Shown in pieces: positions 19,024 to 29,413 of a stretch of DNA of 64,000 nucleotides. The stretch spans positions 3,598,501 through 3,662,500 of the forward strand of contig NZ_CP120638.1 of NCBI RefSeq assembly GCF_029537235.1, given 5' to 3'. The position numbers and the translations under genes were made by a program. The notes under the pieces were generated by a model. The model made no database searches. It worked only from the letters and a program-made list of their open reading frames with translations, and was not told the origin of the DNA. This stretch comes from Rhizobium sp. 32-5/1. GTDB taxonomy: Bacteria > Pseudomonadota > Alphaproteobacteria > Rhizobiales > Rhizobiaceae. How positions within the stretch are numbered: the first letter of the stretch is position 1; the number at the start of each line of letters is the position of its first letter.

Positions 19024-20028
19024 TCAGAAGGCGGAGCCATCCGCCTTCTTCTGCGCCTCGATCATCGGTAGCGCCTGCGCATAGCTGATGCAGGCAACGT
19101 CCGGTTTCGAGCAGGTTTCGCTCAGGAACCGGTCGAGCGCCCGCCAATAGGCGCCGCCGTTCATCTCGACGAAATGAAAGCCGAGCTGCAGCGGAATGCG
19201 GGCGCCCTCATATTCGGCTTGGAACGCATTGCGATAGGCTGACAGTGCGCGCTCCTCGAAGGCGGTGCTGTTCTTGCGGTTTTCGACGCCCATCGAATGG
19301 CGGATGAAGAGATTGTAGTCCATGCCGATGACGCGGCGCTGCTGGGGTCCCTCAGGGATCAGCGGCAGGCCGAAGCGGGGCAGGCCATCCGTCGAGGTTG
19401 GCCAGGCCGGACCTTTGGTCACGAGGCTTGCGTCATAGACAAACCCTGCCTTCTCCAGGGCAGGCACCAGGCCGTCGTTGGTGGAGAGATAGGGCGCGCG
19501 AAATCCCTTGATGTCCGACGTGACGAAATCGGTCCAGCCCTCCGGCTGTTCGTTTTCGATGCCGCCGGCTTTCCAGGCCTCCCGCAGGGCTGCGTTGAAC
19601 GCAGCAAATTCGCTGGACCATTCCTTGATGCTCCAGCCCTTGCCGTCGAAATGGCCGCAGGCATGGCTGCCGATGTCGTGGCCTGAGAGATGCGCCTGCC
19701 AGATGTGGTGGACGCGCTGTGCAATCTCCTCGCGGCTCTGAGCAAAGCCGACATTGGAGCGGCCGGCCTTGTGTCCCGCTGCCTGATAGGATTTTCCGCC
19801 CTCTGCCTTGGTCATCAGGAAGGTGCAGGAGAGGAAATAGGTGAAATGTGCGCCTGTGCGTTTTCCCATGTCGAGGCTCTTCTGCCACAACCGGTTATCA
19901 TGCGCGCCATCGAAAGAAACGATGACAAGCTGTTTGCGCGTTGGCGGTTCCTTGCCTTCGTTGGCCTCAGCAGCGGAAGACATGAGAACGGCCAGCGTGA
20001 CGGCGGGGGCGGCTATAAATCGGAACAT
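19024..20028 (-). CDS. Secreted polysaccharide deacetylase family protein
   Basis: A 334-residue exported protein with a signal peptide (MFRFIAAPAVTLAVLMSSAAEA). The NodB-homology fold is indicated by the metal-binding VSFDGAHDN motif and GHDIGSHACGHFDG, plus KGFRAPYLSTND. Such enzymes remove acetyl groups from amino-sugar polymers. Start set at the Met before the signal peptide. It converges with bacA; no operon partner. Confidence 0.8.
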   Translation of the reverse strand: MFRFIAAPAVTLAVLMSSAAEANEGKEPPTRKQLVIVSFDGAHDNRLWQKSLDMGKRTGAHFTYFLSCTFLMTKAEGGKSYQAAGHKAGRSNVGFAQSREEIAQRVHHIWQAHLSGHDIGSHACGHFDGKGWSIKEWSSEFAAFNAALREAWKAGGIENEQPEGWTDFVTSDIKGFRAPYLSTNDGLVPALEKAGFVYDASLVTKGPAWPTSTDGLPRFGLPLIPEGPQQRRVIGMDYNLFIRHSMGVENRKNSTAFEERALSAYRNAFQAEYEGARIPLQLGFHFVEMNGGAYWRALDRFLSETCSKPDVACISYAQALPMIEAQKKADGSAF

Positions 20029-20171
20029 GACGGCGACCTGGGAAACGACTGCGGCAATTTGCGGGCCGCAAGACCTGACCCACGAATGCGGCAATCCTTT
20101 GATCGCACTGGAAATGCCCCTCGCTAACCGCTATGCGATGGAGAACAACAACAAAGGCGGCGGTGCAAACC

Positions 20172-20759
20172 ATGGCAATTCTCATTCTCGGTATCGTGAT
20201 CTTTCTCGGTATCCACCTCGTCAAGAGTTTTGCGCCGGATGTGCGTGCCGCGGTGATAGCGCGCGGCGGCAAGGGACTGTGGATGGCGATCCATGGCGGC
20301 TCGGCCCTGATCGGTCTCTGTCTGATCGCCTATGGCTTCGATGCGTCCCGCGCCACAAGCGGCCTTCTCTACAATCCTCCGAAGTTCCTCACTCACACTG
20401 CGCTCACGCTTTTGCTGATCGCCACCATCTGTCTGGTCGCGGCCTATCTGCCGGCGGGCAAGATCCGTACAGCAACGAAACATCCGGCCGTTCTCGCCAT
20501 CAAGATCTGGGCGCTGTCGCATCTGCTGTGCAATGGCGAGACCAATTCGGTTCTTTTGTTCGGGACCTTCCTTGCCTGGGGTGTCATCCTGCGCATCTCG
20601 ATGAAGCGGCGCTTCCGTGCGGGCGAAATCACCTATCCGCCTTTCGTTTCCTATCGCTACGACCTGATTGCGATCGTGCTCGGGTTGGTCATTTACGGCC
20701 TGATCGTCTGGAAGCTTCATGAACTCGTGATCGGTGTTGCGCCTGTCGTCATGGGGTAA
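20172..20759 (+). CDS. NnrU family membrane protein
   Basis: A 195-residue protein with about five hydrophobic helices. The N-terminus LILGIVIFLGIHLVKSFAP and KIWALSHLLCNGETNSVLLFGTFLAWG match NnrU, a family first linked to nitric-oxide metabolism in denitrifiers but widespread without denitrification genes. Start at the ATG of MAILILG; the extra 13 upstream residues are not hydrophobic. Function here unknown. Confidence 0.8.
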   Translation: MAILILGIVIFLGIHLVKSFAPDVRAAVIARGGKGLWMAIHGGSALIGLCLIAYGFDASRATSGLLYNPPKFLTHTALTLLLIATICLVAAYLPAGKIRTATKHPAVLAIKIWALSHLLCNGETNSVLLFGTFLAWGVILRISMKRRFRAGEITYPPFVSYRYDLIAIVLGLVIYGLIVWKLHELVIGVAPVVMG

Positions 20760-20855
20760 TTTGCGCGCCCCCTTACAACTGCGTCAAAATACGGTAGAAG
20801 GCGCGTTCTTTCACATTCATATCTGCAAGGAAGGCCGGGCATCCGGAACTGAGGA

Positions 20856-21539
20856 ATGGCAAACCAGGACGACAGCTTTATCCGCGAAGTCAACGAAGAG
20901 CTCCGCTCGGAACAGGTCAAGGCCGTCTGGACCCGGTTCGGCAGTGTCATCATTGCCATTGCCATTCTCATCGTCGTCGGCACGATCGGCAAGGTCGGCT
21001 ACGAATACTGGCACGAGACCTCCGCGTCCGAATCCGGCGATGAGTTTCTGGCCGCGCTGAACCTTGCGAAAGAGAACAAGACCGACGAGGCGCTGGCTGC
21101 GCTGACCAACCTGGAAAAGGATGGCTACGGCGCCTATCCGGTTCTGGCACGGATGCGCGCCGCCACCCTGCAGGTGCAGAAGGGTGATACCGCTGCCGCA
21201 ATCCAGGCCTTCTCCGACATTGGCAAGGATACCAAGATCGAAAAGCCGATGCGCGATGCCGCACGCATGCGCGCTGCCTATCTCCTCGTCGATACCGGCA
21301 CCTACGAGCAGGTTTCGGCCGAAGTCGAGCAGATGGCCGTGCCAGCCGATGCGATGCGCCATTCGGCGCGCGAGGTACTCGGGCTTGCAGCCTACAAGGC
21401 CGGCGACATGCCGAAAGCCAAGACCTGGTTCCAGCAGATCGCCGACGATGCCGAGAGCCCGCGCAATCTGGCAAACCGCGCCCAGATGCTGCTGGACCTG
21501 ATTGCTGCAAGCGGAAAGGCGCCTGAACAGGCGTCCTAA
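20856..21539 (+). CDS. YfgM-like TPR protein, single membrane anchor
   Basis: A 227-residue bitopic protein: a charged N-terminus (MANQDDSFIREVNEELRSEQ), one transmembrane helix around residues 28-46, and TPR-like helices facing the periplasm. This matches the YfgM family, an accessory partner of SecYEG and periplasmic chaperones. Its position directly before der parallels the yfgM-bamB-der order of other proteobacteria, supporting the call; bamB is absent here. Confidence 0.75.
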   Translation: MANQDDSFIREVNEELRSEQVKAVWTRFGSVIIAIAILIVVGTIGKVGYEYWHETSASESGDEFLAALNLAKENKTDEALAALTNLEKDGYGAYPVLARMRAATLQVQKGDTAAAIQAFSDIGKDTKIEKPMRDAARMRAAYLLVDTGTYEQVSAEVEQMAVPADAMRHSAREVLGLAAYKAGDMPKAKTWFQQIADDAESPRNLANRAQMLLDLIAASGKAPEQAS

Positions 21540-21661
21540 AGCATCTCGCACTGGGAGCAGGTGGGATCACCGGAACCGGACAAGATGCTATAACAAGAAA
21601 ATTGGAACGACGCGTGTTCAGCCGAATGCGCGTCGTTCTCGAATGAAGACAGGATATCGAA

Positions 21662-23098
21662 ATGAACTTCACCGTCGCCATCGTTGGGCGTCCCAATGTC
21701 GGCAAGTCCACGCTTTTCAACCGTCTGGTTGGCAAAAAGCTGGCGCTTGTCGACGATACGCCGGGCGTTACCCGTGACCGACGGCCGGGCGATGCCAAGC
21801 TCGTCGATCTGCGCTTCACCATCATCGATACCGCCGGTCTCGAGCAATCCGGGCCAGAAACCCTTCAGGGCCGGATGTGGCTACAGACGGAAGCGGCCAT
21901 CGACGAGGCCGACCTGACGCTCTTCGTGGTCGATGCCAAATACGGGCTGACGCCGGCCGACGAGACGCTTGGCGAAATGCTGCGCCGTCGGGGCAAACCT
22001 GTGGTGCTGGTCGCCAACAAGTCCGAAGCCAAGGGCTCCGATGGCGGCTATTACGACGCCTTCACGCTGGGGCTCGGCGAGCCGGTGGCGATTTCGGCCG
22101 AACATGGCCAGGGCATGATCGACCTTCGCGATGCGATCGTCGAGGCGATCGGCGAGGATCGCGCCTTTCCGCCGGAAATTGATGAACCCGCCACCAATGT
22201 CGATATTCGCAACGGCGACGGCGAGGGCGATGACGTCGATGACGATTACGAGCCGGAATATGACGACACCAAGCCGTTGCGCGTGGCGATCATCGGCCGT
22301 CCGAACGCCGGCAAGTCGACGCTGATCAACCGTTTTCTCGGTGAAGATCGGCTGTTGACCGGCCCGGAGGCAGGCATTACCCGCGACAGTATCTCGGTCC
22401 AATGGGACTGGCGCGGCCGCACCATCAAGATGTTCGACACGGCCGGCATGCGCAAGAAGGCGCGCGTGCAGGAAAAGCTGGAAAAGCTCTCCGTTGCCGA
22501 CAGCCTGCGCTCGATCCGCTTTGCCGAAACCGTTGTCATCGTCTTCGACGCGACCATTCCGTTCGAGAAGCAGGACCTGCAACTGGTCGATCTGATCATG
22601 CGCGAAGGCCGCGCTGCGGTGCTTGCCTTCAACAAATGGGATCTGGTCGAGAATACGCAGGCGTTTCTGGCTGATCTGCGCGAAAAGACCGAACGGCTTC
22701 TGCCACAGGCGCGCGGCATCCGTGCCGTGCCGATCTCCGGTCAGACCGGTTACGGGCTCGACCGCCTGATGCAGGCGATCATCGATACCGACAAGGTCTG
22801 GAACCGCCGTATCTCGACCGCCAAGCTGAACAAGTGGCTGGAGACCCAGCAGATCCAGCATCCGCCACCGGCGGTATCGGGGCGTCGCCTGAAGCTGAAA
22901 TACATGACGCAGGTCAAGGCCCGCCCGCCGGGCTTCATGATTTCCTGCACGCGGCCGGAATCGGTGCCGGAGTCCTACATGCGCTACCTGACAAACGGGT
23001 TGCGCAACGATTTCGACCTGCCGGGTGTGCCGATCCGCATCCATATGAAGGCCTCGGACAATCCGTTCGAAAACCGCAAGAAGCGCAAGATTTATTGA
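21662..23098 (+). CDS. der: Ribosome assembly GTPase Der (EngA)
   Basis: Essential double GTPase for 50S subunit assembly. Two G domains: the first has [23 protein letters not shown] and DTAGL; the second, from about residue 205, has [24 protein letters not shown] and NKWD. A C-terminal KH-like domain ends [12 protein letters not shown]. An acidic linker ([17 protein letters not shown]) joins the G domains. 478 residues, intact. Confidence 0.97.
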   Translation: MNFTVAIVGRPNVGKSTLFNRLVGKKLALVDDTPGVTRDRRPGDAKLVDLRFTIIDTAGLEQSGPETLQGRMWLQTEAAIDEADLTLFVVDAKYGLTPADETLGEMLRRRGKPVVLVANKSEAKGSDGGYYDAFTLGLGEPVAISAEHGQGMIDLRDAIVEAIGEDRAFPPEIDEPATNVDIRNGDGEGDDVDDDYEPEYDDTKPLRVAIIGRPNAGKSTLINRFLGEDRLLTGPEAGITRDSISVQWDWRGRTIKMFDTAGMRKKARVQEKLEKLSVADSLRSIRFAETVVIVFDATIPFEKQDLQLVDLIMREGRAAVLAFNKWDLVENTQAFLADLREKTERLLPQARGIRAVPISGQTGYGLDRLMQAIIDTDKVWNRRISTAKLNKWLETQQIQHPPPAVSGRRLKLKYMTQVKARPPGFMISCTRPESVPESYMRYLTNGLRNDFDLPGVPIRIHMKASDNPFENRKKRKIY

Positions 23099-23104
23099 GA
23101 TTGA

Positions 23105-23126
23105 CGGGAGCGGTAATGCGCTCCCG
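23105..23126 (+). terminator. Terminator hairpin after der
   Basis: Perfect 8-base stem CGGGAGCG/CGCTCCCG with a 6-base loop, then CTTTCATTT. It lies between convergent der and the Sel1 gene. The U-tract is weak. Confidence 0.55.
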
Positions 23127-23148
23127 CTTTCATTTGCGCTGACGGTCT

Positions 23149-23946
23149 TCACTTCACTACGGCTTCCAGGCGCGTAACATCCGTCTGCGCCTCCGCATCG
23201 CCAAGGGTTACGGCGCGCTTATAGAGCGCAAGCGCTGCCTCGGTATCCGCCGGTACGCCTTCGCCGTTCTCATACATATAGCCAAGATTGACCATGGCAT
23301 CGAGATTGCCGCGATCGACGGCGAGACGATAGTACTTCAGGGCTTCCACAGTGTTCTCCGGAACGAGCTTTCCCTCGTCATGGATGACGGCGATTTCGTA
23401 GGCGGCGGCGGCGTCGCCCTGGTCGGAGGATTTCTGGAACCACTCCAGCGCCTTCGTCACATCCACCGGCGTGCCGATAGCGTTCCGATAAGCAATGCCG
23501 AGGTTGTATTCACCGATCACGTGGCCCATTCGGGCTGCCTTTTCGTACCAGGCGAAGGCCTCGTCCGGCTTCTTGTCTTCCAGCACCACGCCCAGATTGA
23601 CCATCGCCGCAGTGTAACCCGTCTTTGCCGCCTGCTCGAACAGGACAGCAGCTTCCGCCTCCTTGCCATCCTGCATGAGCACCCGGCCGAGCTGGAATGC
23701 CAGGCGTACATCGCCGGGGGCCTTGGCCTGGGCATCACGGCAGGCGGGCAGCGCCTTGGCGACATCTATTTGTCCCAGCGGGACACCGGCAAGGCCCGCC
23801 GGACGGTTCAGGTCGTAGTTGCTTGCGGCGAGCGTGTCGCAAAGACCACTGTTGTCTTCGGCCTTCGCTGCGGATGAAAGGGCGAGGGCGCCCGTTGCAA
23901 TGCTTGCAAAAAGGACTGTCTTTACGGCAGAATTCAAGAAAGTCAT
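23149..23946 (-). CDS. Exported Sel1/TPR repeat protein
   Basis: A 265-residue protein with a signal peptide (SIATGALALSSAAKAED). About four Sel1-type repeats of ~36 residues follow, seen in AMVNLGVVLEDKKPDEAFAW, GEYNLGIAYRNAIG, AAYEIAVIHDEGK and AMVNLGYMYENGEG. Such proteins act as adaptors; ExoR of rhizobia is one example, but this is not clearly ExoR. Function unknown. Confidence 0.75.
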   Translation of the reverse strand: MTFLNSAVKTVLFASIATGALALSSAAKAEDNSGLCDTLAASNYDLNRPAGLAGVPLGQIDVAKALPACRDAQAKAPGDVRLAFQLGRVLMQDGKEAEAAVLFEQAAKTGYTAAMVNLGVVLEDKKPDEAFAWYEKAARMGHVIGEYNLGIAYRNAIGTPVDVTKALEWFQKSSDQGDAAAAYEIAVIHDEGKLVPENTVEALKYYRLAVDRGNLDAMVNLGYMYENGEGVPADTEAALALYKRAVTLGDAEAQTDVTRLEAVVK

Positions 23947-24071
23947 GACGGGCTCCGATGGTCGCGTGCGAGCGGATTTGCTTCTGGCTTCCGTTGTGCC
24001 AGAGACAGTATGCCGAAGGAGTTCCGGAAGGAACAGGACTGAGTGGAGAGAGCTCGCGCGACGTCCGGATG

Positions 24072-24988
24072 TTATGTGGGCAGCAGCTTTTCGCGCTCAA
24101 CGAGCGCGCCGTGATGGCCGATGACGCCGGCGGCAATGCCGGCTGCAAAGGCCGCGGCCTCTGCAGGATTTTTATGCTCGACATAGTGTGCGAGGAAGGC
24201 GCCATTGAAGCTGTCACCGGCGCTGGTGGTATCGACGACCTTTTCGACCACAGTTGCAGGAATGAAGCTCGGGGGCATGCCTTTGAAAGCGAGCGTGATC
24301 CCGTTCGGCCCATCCTTGACAACGATGTTGTCGACGCCGAGTGCGCCATAGCGGGCAATCGTCGTCTCGATACCGGCATCACCGAAATGCGTGGACTCGT
24401 CATCGAAGCTTGGCATCACCATGCTAGAGGCGCGGGCGCCCGAGGTGATGGTTTCCAGCATGCGCGAATTGTCGTCCCAGAGCCGCGGGCGGATGTTCGG
24501 ATCGAAGACCACCGTCTTGCCCGAAGCCTTGGCGCGGCGCAGTTCCGACAGCAGGGTCTCGACAGCGTCCGGGGCAAGGATCGCCAGCGTGATGCCCGAG
24601 AAGACGATGACGTCAGAGGCTTCGATGGCGGCGCGCAGGCGATCCGGATCATCGGCCAGCGTCTTTGCGGCAGAGACCGAGCGCCAATAGGAAAAGCTGC
24701 GTTCGCCATCCTTCAGGTGGATCATGTAGAGACCGGGGCACGGCCCTCGATACGGCGGATATGGCTTGTTCCGACACCGGTGCTTTCAATGAAGGCGAGC
24801 ATCTCGTCGGACACGGTATCGGTCCCGACGGCGGTGAAATAATTGACGGACCAGTCAGAAGGCAGGAACAGGCGCGCATAATAGGCGGTGTTGAAGCTGT
24901 CGCCGGCATAGCCCTTGCGCAACAGGTCACCCTCGGCCTGCATGAGTTCCACCATGCACTCGCCGATCGAAAGCATCCTGCCTGCCAT
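24072..24988 (-). CDS. kdgK: 2-keto-3-deoxygluconate kinase, PfkB family, frameshifted
   Basis: Phosphorylates 2-keto-3-deoxygluconate in sugar acid catabolism. The N-terminus MLSIGECMVELMQAEG and KGYAGDSFNTAYYARLF are KdgK-like; the C-terminal DTTSAGDSFNGAF is the PfkB signature with the catalytic Asp. One base is missing at the GGGG of 24735-24738 (plus strand); repair gives EGRAPGLYMIHL and 305 residues, normal for the family. Start at the ATG after GGGGGAAAA. Probably co-transcribed with the small gene upstream. Confidence 0.87.
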
Positions 24989-25002
24989 GCGTTTTCCCCC
25001 TG

Positions 25003-25296
25003 CTAACGTCCCGTGAATGCCGAGATACGGTGGAGCAGGGCGTAAGGCAAGTGGATGACTGGGGTTTCGCGAACGGCGTGGGCGTCCGCCTTGCGTTTTC
25101 CCGGAATGTGTAGGCGGTACTGGTTTTCCAGCCGGTCCAGCTGCGCGCCAAGTCGCTCCTCGAAGGAAGGATCGAGCAGGGCCGGCGCGATGGCGATGAC
25201 CAGCAGGGTCGCATGACTTTGCGGACATAGGGCAGCTTCAACCAAGCGCGGAGCGCCGTCAATTGCCGCAAACGACACGCCACGGCGTTTACTCAA
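25003..25296 (-). CDS. Small hypothetical protein upstream of kdgK
   Basis: A 97-residue frame ending 14 bases before the kdgK start on the same strand, with a TTG start. The sequence is mixed and plausible (VIAIAPALLDPSFEERLGAQLDRLENQY), with no recognised domain, signal peptide or helix. Support is position and codon composition only. It could be a real first gene of the kdgK operon or chance. Confidence 0.45.
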   Translation of the reverse strand: MSKRRGVSFAAIDGAPRLVEAALCPQSHATLLVIAIAPALLDPSFEERLGAQLDRLENQYRLHIPGKRKADAHAVRETPVIHLPYALLHRISAFTGR

Positions 25297-25350
25297 TGCT
25301 TCTCCACGGTTACATCTGTTCGCACTGTCCCTTCACGTCCGGAGCCTCCC

Positions 25351-26996
25351 ATGAAAAATTCCTCGACGACGAACCCCGACTGGTGGCGTGGTGCGGTCAT
25401 CTATCAGGTCTATCCGCGGTCGTTTCAGGATACCAAGGGCGATGGTCTGGGAGACCTTAAAGGGGTAACGCAGCGGCTGCCTTATATCGCTGCGCTCGGC
25501 GTCGATGCGATCTGGCTTTCGCCCTTTTTCACCTCGCCCATGGCTGACATGGGCTATGACGTTTCGGACTATTGCGACGTCGATCCGATGTTCGGAACGC
25601 TCGCCGATTTTGACGAGATGCTGAAGAAGGCGCATAAGCTCGGCCTCAAGATCATCATCGACCAGGTGATTTCCCACACCTCCGACCAGCATCCGTGGTT
25701 TAGAGAAAGCCGCGCGGACCGCACCAATCCCAAGGCCGACTGGTATGTCTGGGCGGATCCCAAGCCTGATGGTACGGCGCCCAACAACTGGATGTCGATT
25801 TTCGGTGGTCCGGCCTGGGAATGGGACGGCGTGCGCAAGCAATATTACATGCACAATTTCCTCGGCTCGCAGCCGGACCTCAACTTCCACAATCCGGATG
25901 TGCAGGATGCGCTGCTCGAGACCGTGCGCTTCTGGCTGGAGCGCGGCGTCGATGGTTTCCGGCTCGACACGGTAAACTTCTATTTCCACGACAAGGAACT
26001 GCGGGACAATCCGCCGCTGGTCTACGATCCAGATGCGATCGGCCTCGATGCGCCCGACGTCAACCCATATGGCATGCAGAACCACCTCTACGACAAGACC
26101 CAGCCGGAAAATATCGGTTTCCTCCAGCGCTTCCGCGCGCTGCTCGACGAATATGGCGACCGTGCCACCGTGGGCGAGGTGGGTGATGGCGCGCGTTCAC
26201 TGAAGACGGTGGCGGCCTACACCAGCGGCGGCGACAAGCTGCACATGTGCTACACGTTCGACCTTCTCGGCCCGGACTTTACCGCCACCCATATCCGCCG
26301 CTGCGTCACAGCGTTCCACAATGCCGTGACGGATGGTTGGGTGTGCTGGGCGTTCTCCAACCACGATGTCATAAGGCATATCACGCGCTTCACCCAGATC
26401 GAAGACGAGCGCGAACGCGTTGCAAAGCTGGCGATATCCGTGCTTGCGACGTTGCGCGGATCGATCTGCCTGTATCAGGGCGAGGAACTGGCGCTACCGG
26501 AGGCGGACCTCGCTTTTGAAGATTTGCGCGACCCCTACGGCATCCGTTTCTGGCCCGCCTTCAAGGGCCGCGACGGGTGCCGCACACCGATGGTCTGGGA
26601 AAAGAAGGCGCCCAATGCGGGCTTCTCGACCGTAAAACCCTGGCTGCCGGTGCCGGATGTGCACAGGGGCTGGCGGCCGACATGCAGGAAAAGCTGCCGG
26701 ATTCGGTGCTGGCCCACTATCGCGAGACACTCTCCTTTCGCAAGGCGCACGGGCCCTTGTTCGACGGAGCCATGACCTTCCTCGACACAAACGAGGACAT
26801 TCTGGCCTTCACCCGCGAAAAGGCCGGCGAAAAGCTGCTCTTCGTCTTCAACCTGCATCGCGGCCCCCAGACCGTGCGCCTGCCCAAGGCCATGAAGATC
26901 GCGGAGACCGTCCCCATGCCGGGTTTTGCACCTGAGATGGAAGGCGGCGAGATCATGCTCGACGCGCTGGATGTGTTCTGCGGGCGGGTGGCTTGA
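25351..26996 (+). CDS. aglA: GH13 alpha-glucosidase, frameshifted
   Basis: Hydrolyses alpha-glucosides such as sucrose or maltose. GH13 motifs: DQVISHTSDQHPWF, the nucleophile Asp in GVDGFRLDTVNF, the acid Glu in TVGEVGD and FSNHDV. It resembles AglA of the rhizobial agl alpha-glucoside system, but no agl transporter genes are adjacent. One G is missing in the GGGG at 26666-26669; repair reads PDVHRGLAADMQEKLP and gives 548 residues. Cytoplasmic; no signal peptide. Confidence 0.9.
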
Positions 26997-27011
26997 AATC
27001 TCGCCAAGGCG

Positions 27012-27034
27012 ATTATATCATTTTATGATATAAT
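27012..27034. promoter_or_regulatory. Inverted-repeat operator of the second parDE pair
   Basis: Perfect 9-base arms ATTATATCA and TGATATAAT around TTTTA. The right arm contains TATAAT (27029-27034), usable as a -10, although I see no good -35. It lies 18 bases before the antitoxin start. Confidence 0.6.
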
Positions 27035-27052
27035 CCACATGAGGAGATTGGC

Positions 27053-27319
27053 GTGGCCTCCAGCTATACATTGGGTGCCCACTACGAGGGCTTTGTCCGT
27101 GAGCTACTGGCAAGCGGCAGGTATTCCAGCGCAAGCGAAATAATGCGTGATGGTCTGCGCGCCTTGGAGGAGCGCGAACAGGTCCGTGCGCTGAAACTAA
27201 AGGAATTGAAAGCCGCGATCGATGACGGTTTCGCGAGTGGTGAGGCCGAAGTCCTCGATATGGAAGCGATTAAATCGGAAGCACGCTCGTCGCTGACAAA
27301 ACCTGCACATGGCGCTTGA
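27053..27319 (+). CDS. ParD-family antitoxin
   Basis: An 88-residue ribbon-helix-helix antitoxin: SYTLGAHYEGFVRELLASGRYSSASEIMRDGLRALEERE is the ParD DNA-binding part. GTG start preceded by GAGGAG. It overlaps the toxin gene by 11 bases. Predicted to bind the repeat at 27012-27034. Confidence 0.88.
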   Translation: MASSYTLGAHYEGFVRELLASGRYSSASEIMRDGLRALEEREQVRALKLKELKAAIDDGFASGEAEVLDMEAIKSEARSSLTKPAHGA

Positions 27320-27605
27320 TATTCGTCATCGACCACGAGCAAAAGTCGATCTGGTCGATATCTGGCGGTATATCGCCGGAGATGATGACGCCGCAGCCGA
27401 CCGCCTGCTGGATCGCGTTTATGCCACTCTGCGAATGCTTGCGGATCATCCAGAAGCCGGCCGTGCGAGGCCGGAACTTCATGAAAGCCTCCGAAGTTTT
27501 CCGGTCGGAAACTACATCATCTATTATGAGTGCACCCCAAACGCGCTGACCGTCATCCGCGTTTTGAGCGCGTTTCGGGACATATCCGACGAGATGGTGC
27601 GATAG
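27309..27605 (+). CDS. ParE-family toxin
   Basis: A 98-residue toxin: LDIRHRPRAKVDLVDIWRYIAGDDDAAADRLLDRVYATL ... SFPVGNYIIYYECTPNALTVIRVLSAFRDI fits ParE closely. Intact. It differs clearly from the ParE at 14017, so the two pairs are separate acquisitions and not a recent duplication. Confidence 0.87.
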   Translation: MALDIRHRPRAKVDLVDIWRYIAGDDDAAADRLLDRVYATLRMLADHPEAGRARPELHESLRSFPVGNYIIYYECTPNALTVIRVLSAFRDISDEMVR

Positions 27606-27624
27606 GATATCGGCGGCCTGGAAT

Positions 27625-29321
27625 TCACCCGATCAGCGCGAACTTATCAACGTCCACCAGTCCCATGTCTGATATCTTCAGGTGCGGGATGACCGGCAGC
27701 GGCAGGAAGGCGAGTTGCAGGAAGGGTTCCTGCAGCGTTGCGCCAAGGGCGAAGGCAGCTTGGCGCAGGTGGTGCAGCGTGTCGCGTACGCTCTCGTAAG
27801 GCTCAAGGCTCATGAGGCCGGCGACGGGGAGCGAGATTTCGCCGGTGACCTTGCCGTCCTCGACGACGACGAAACCGCCCTTGATCTGACCGAGGCGGTT
27901 GGCCGCGAGCGCCATGTCGTCCTCGTTGACGCCGACGACGCAGATATTGTGGCTGTCATGGCCGACGGTCGAGGCGATGGCGCCCTTCTTCAGACCAAAG
28001 CCCTGCACAAAGCCGTTGGCATGATTGCCGTTGATGCCGTGGCGCTCGATGACGGCGACCTTGATGATATCTCGTCCGAGATCGACGCCGGTCTGGTTGC
28101 CCTTGGCGGGAAGATGGAAGCGGCGGTGTTCGGTGATGATCTTGCCCGGCAGCACGCCGATGACGGAGGTTTCGTTTTCGGCATAGGGAACACCGAAATC
28201 GGCGGCATTGACATGGCCCGCCTTGACGCTGTCGAGGCCAACGGGGGCCACCGGTTTGCGGGTTGCAAACAGCGCGTCATCCACCCTTCGTCCGCCGGAA
28301 AACACCATCTGCGCCTTACAGCTTTCGAGGCTGTCGACAACGACGAGATCGGCGCGCCAGCCGGGGGCAACGAGGCCGCGGTCGCGCAGGCCGAAGGCGC
28401 GGGCAGCCGAGATCGAGGCCGCGCGGTAGACCGCCAGCGGCTCCACGCCGTTGGCGATCGCTTCGCGGATCATGTAATCGAGATGACCCTCTTCGGCGAT
28501 ATCGAGCGGATTGCGGTCGTCGGTGCAGAGCGCAAGGAACGGCGAGAGACGCTCGGTGAGAATCGGCATCAGCGCGTGTAGGTCCTTGGAGACCGAGCCT
28601 TCGCGCACGAGGATGTGCATGCCCTTGCGGATCTTTTCCAGCGCCTCGTCTGCCGTCGTGCATTCATGGTCGGTGCGGATGCCGGTTGAAAGATAGCCGT
28701 TGAGATCGAGCCCGCGCAGGAGCGGCGCGTGGCCATCTATATGGCCGTCCTGAAAGGCTTCCAGTTTGGCAAGGCAAATCGGATCCTTGTGGATCACGCC
28801 GGGAAAATTCATGAACTCCGCAAGGCCGATGACCTTTTCATGGTTGCGGAACGGCAGCAGCTTTTCGATCGGCAGCGAGGCGCCGGACGTCTCCAGATGC
28901 GTCGCCGGCACGCAGGACGACAATTGAACCCGGATGTCCATGATCGTTTCGCGGGCGCTGTCGAGGAAGAACTGGATGCCCTCGGTGCCGAGCACATTGG
29001 CGATTTCGTGCGGATCGCAGATTACGGTGGTGACGCCATAGGGCAGAACGCAGCGATCGAATTCATGCGGGGTGACAAGCGAGGATTCGATGTGCAGATG
29101 CGTATCGATGAAGCCCGGCACGACGATTTGGCCGGAAATATCGATCTCAGTGCGGCCCTCATAGGCGGCGCACGTTCCGACGATACGGTCGCCGCAGATG
29201 GCGATGTCGCTTTCCACGAGGTCGCCCGTCACGAGGTCAAAGAAGCGTCCCCCTTGAGAACGATGTCGGCCGGTTCGCGGCCGGTGCCCTGGTCGATGAG
29301 GTCGGGGAGAGTTGGACGCAT
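27625..29321 (-). CDS. ade: Adenine deaminase, frameshifted near the N-terminus
   Basis: Converts adenine to hypoxanthine, entering the pathway encoded at the left of the window. Motifs: [15 protein letters not shown] metal site, [32 protein letters not shown]. The first ~30 residues ([20 protein letters not shown]) are in another frame; a G is missing from the run at 29249-29253. Repair gives [19 protein letters not shown] and 565 residues, the normal size. Known families use Mn or Fe in the site. Confidence 0.92.
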
Positions 29322-29413
29322 GTCGGCTCCTATTCCAATTCGGAGCACCATAGCGGTGAGTGGGGTCTGAATGGAAGGCGCAAGTCCTTCAAACAGCCGG
29401 TCAATCTTGTGGA

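Noticed and set aside
14017-27605. The two parDE pairs as a recent duplication
   Set aside because: Toxin and antitoxin sequences and the operators differ widely between the pairs.
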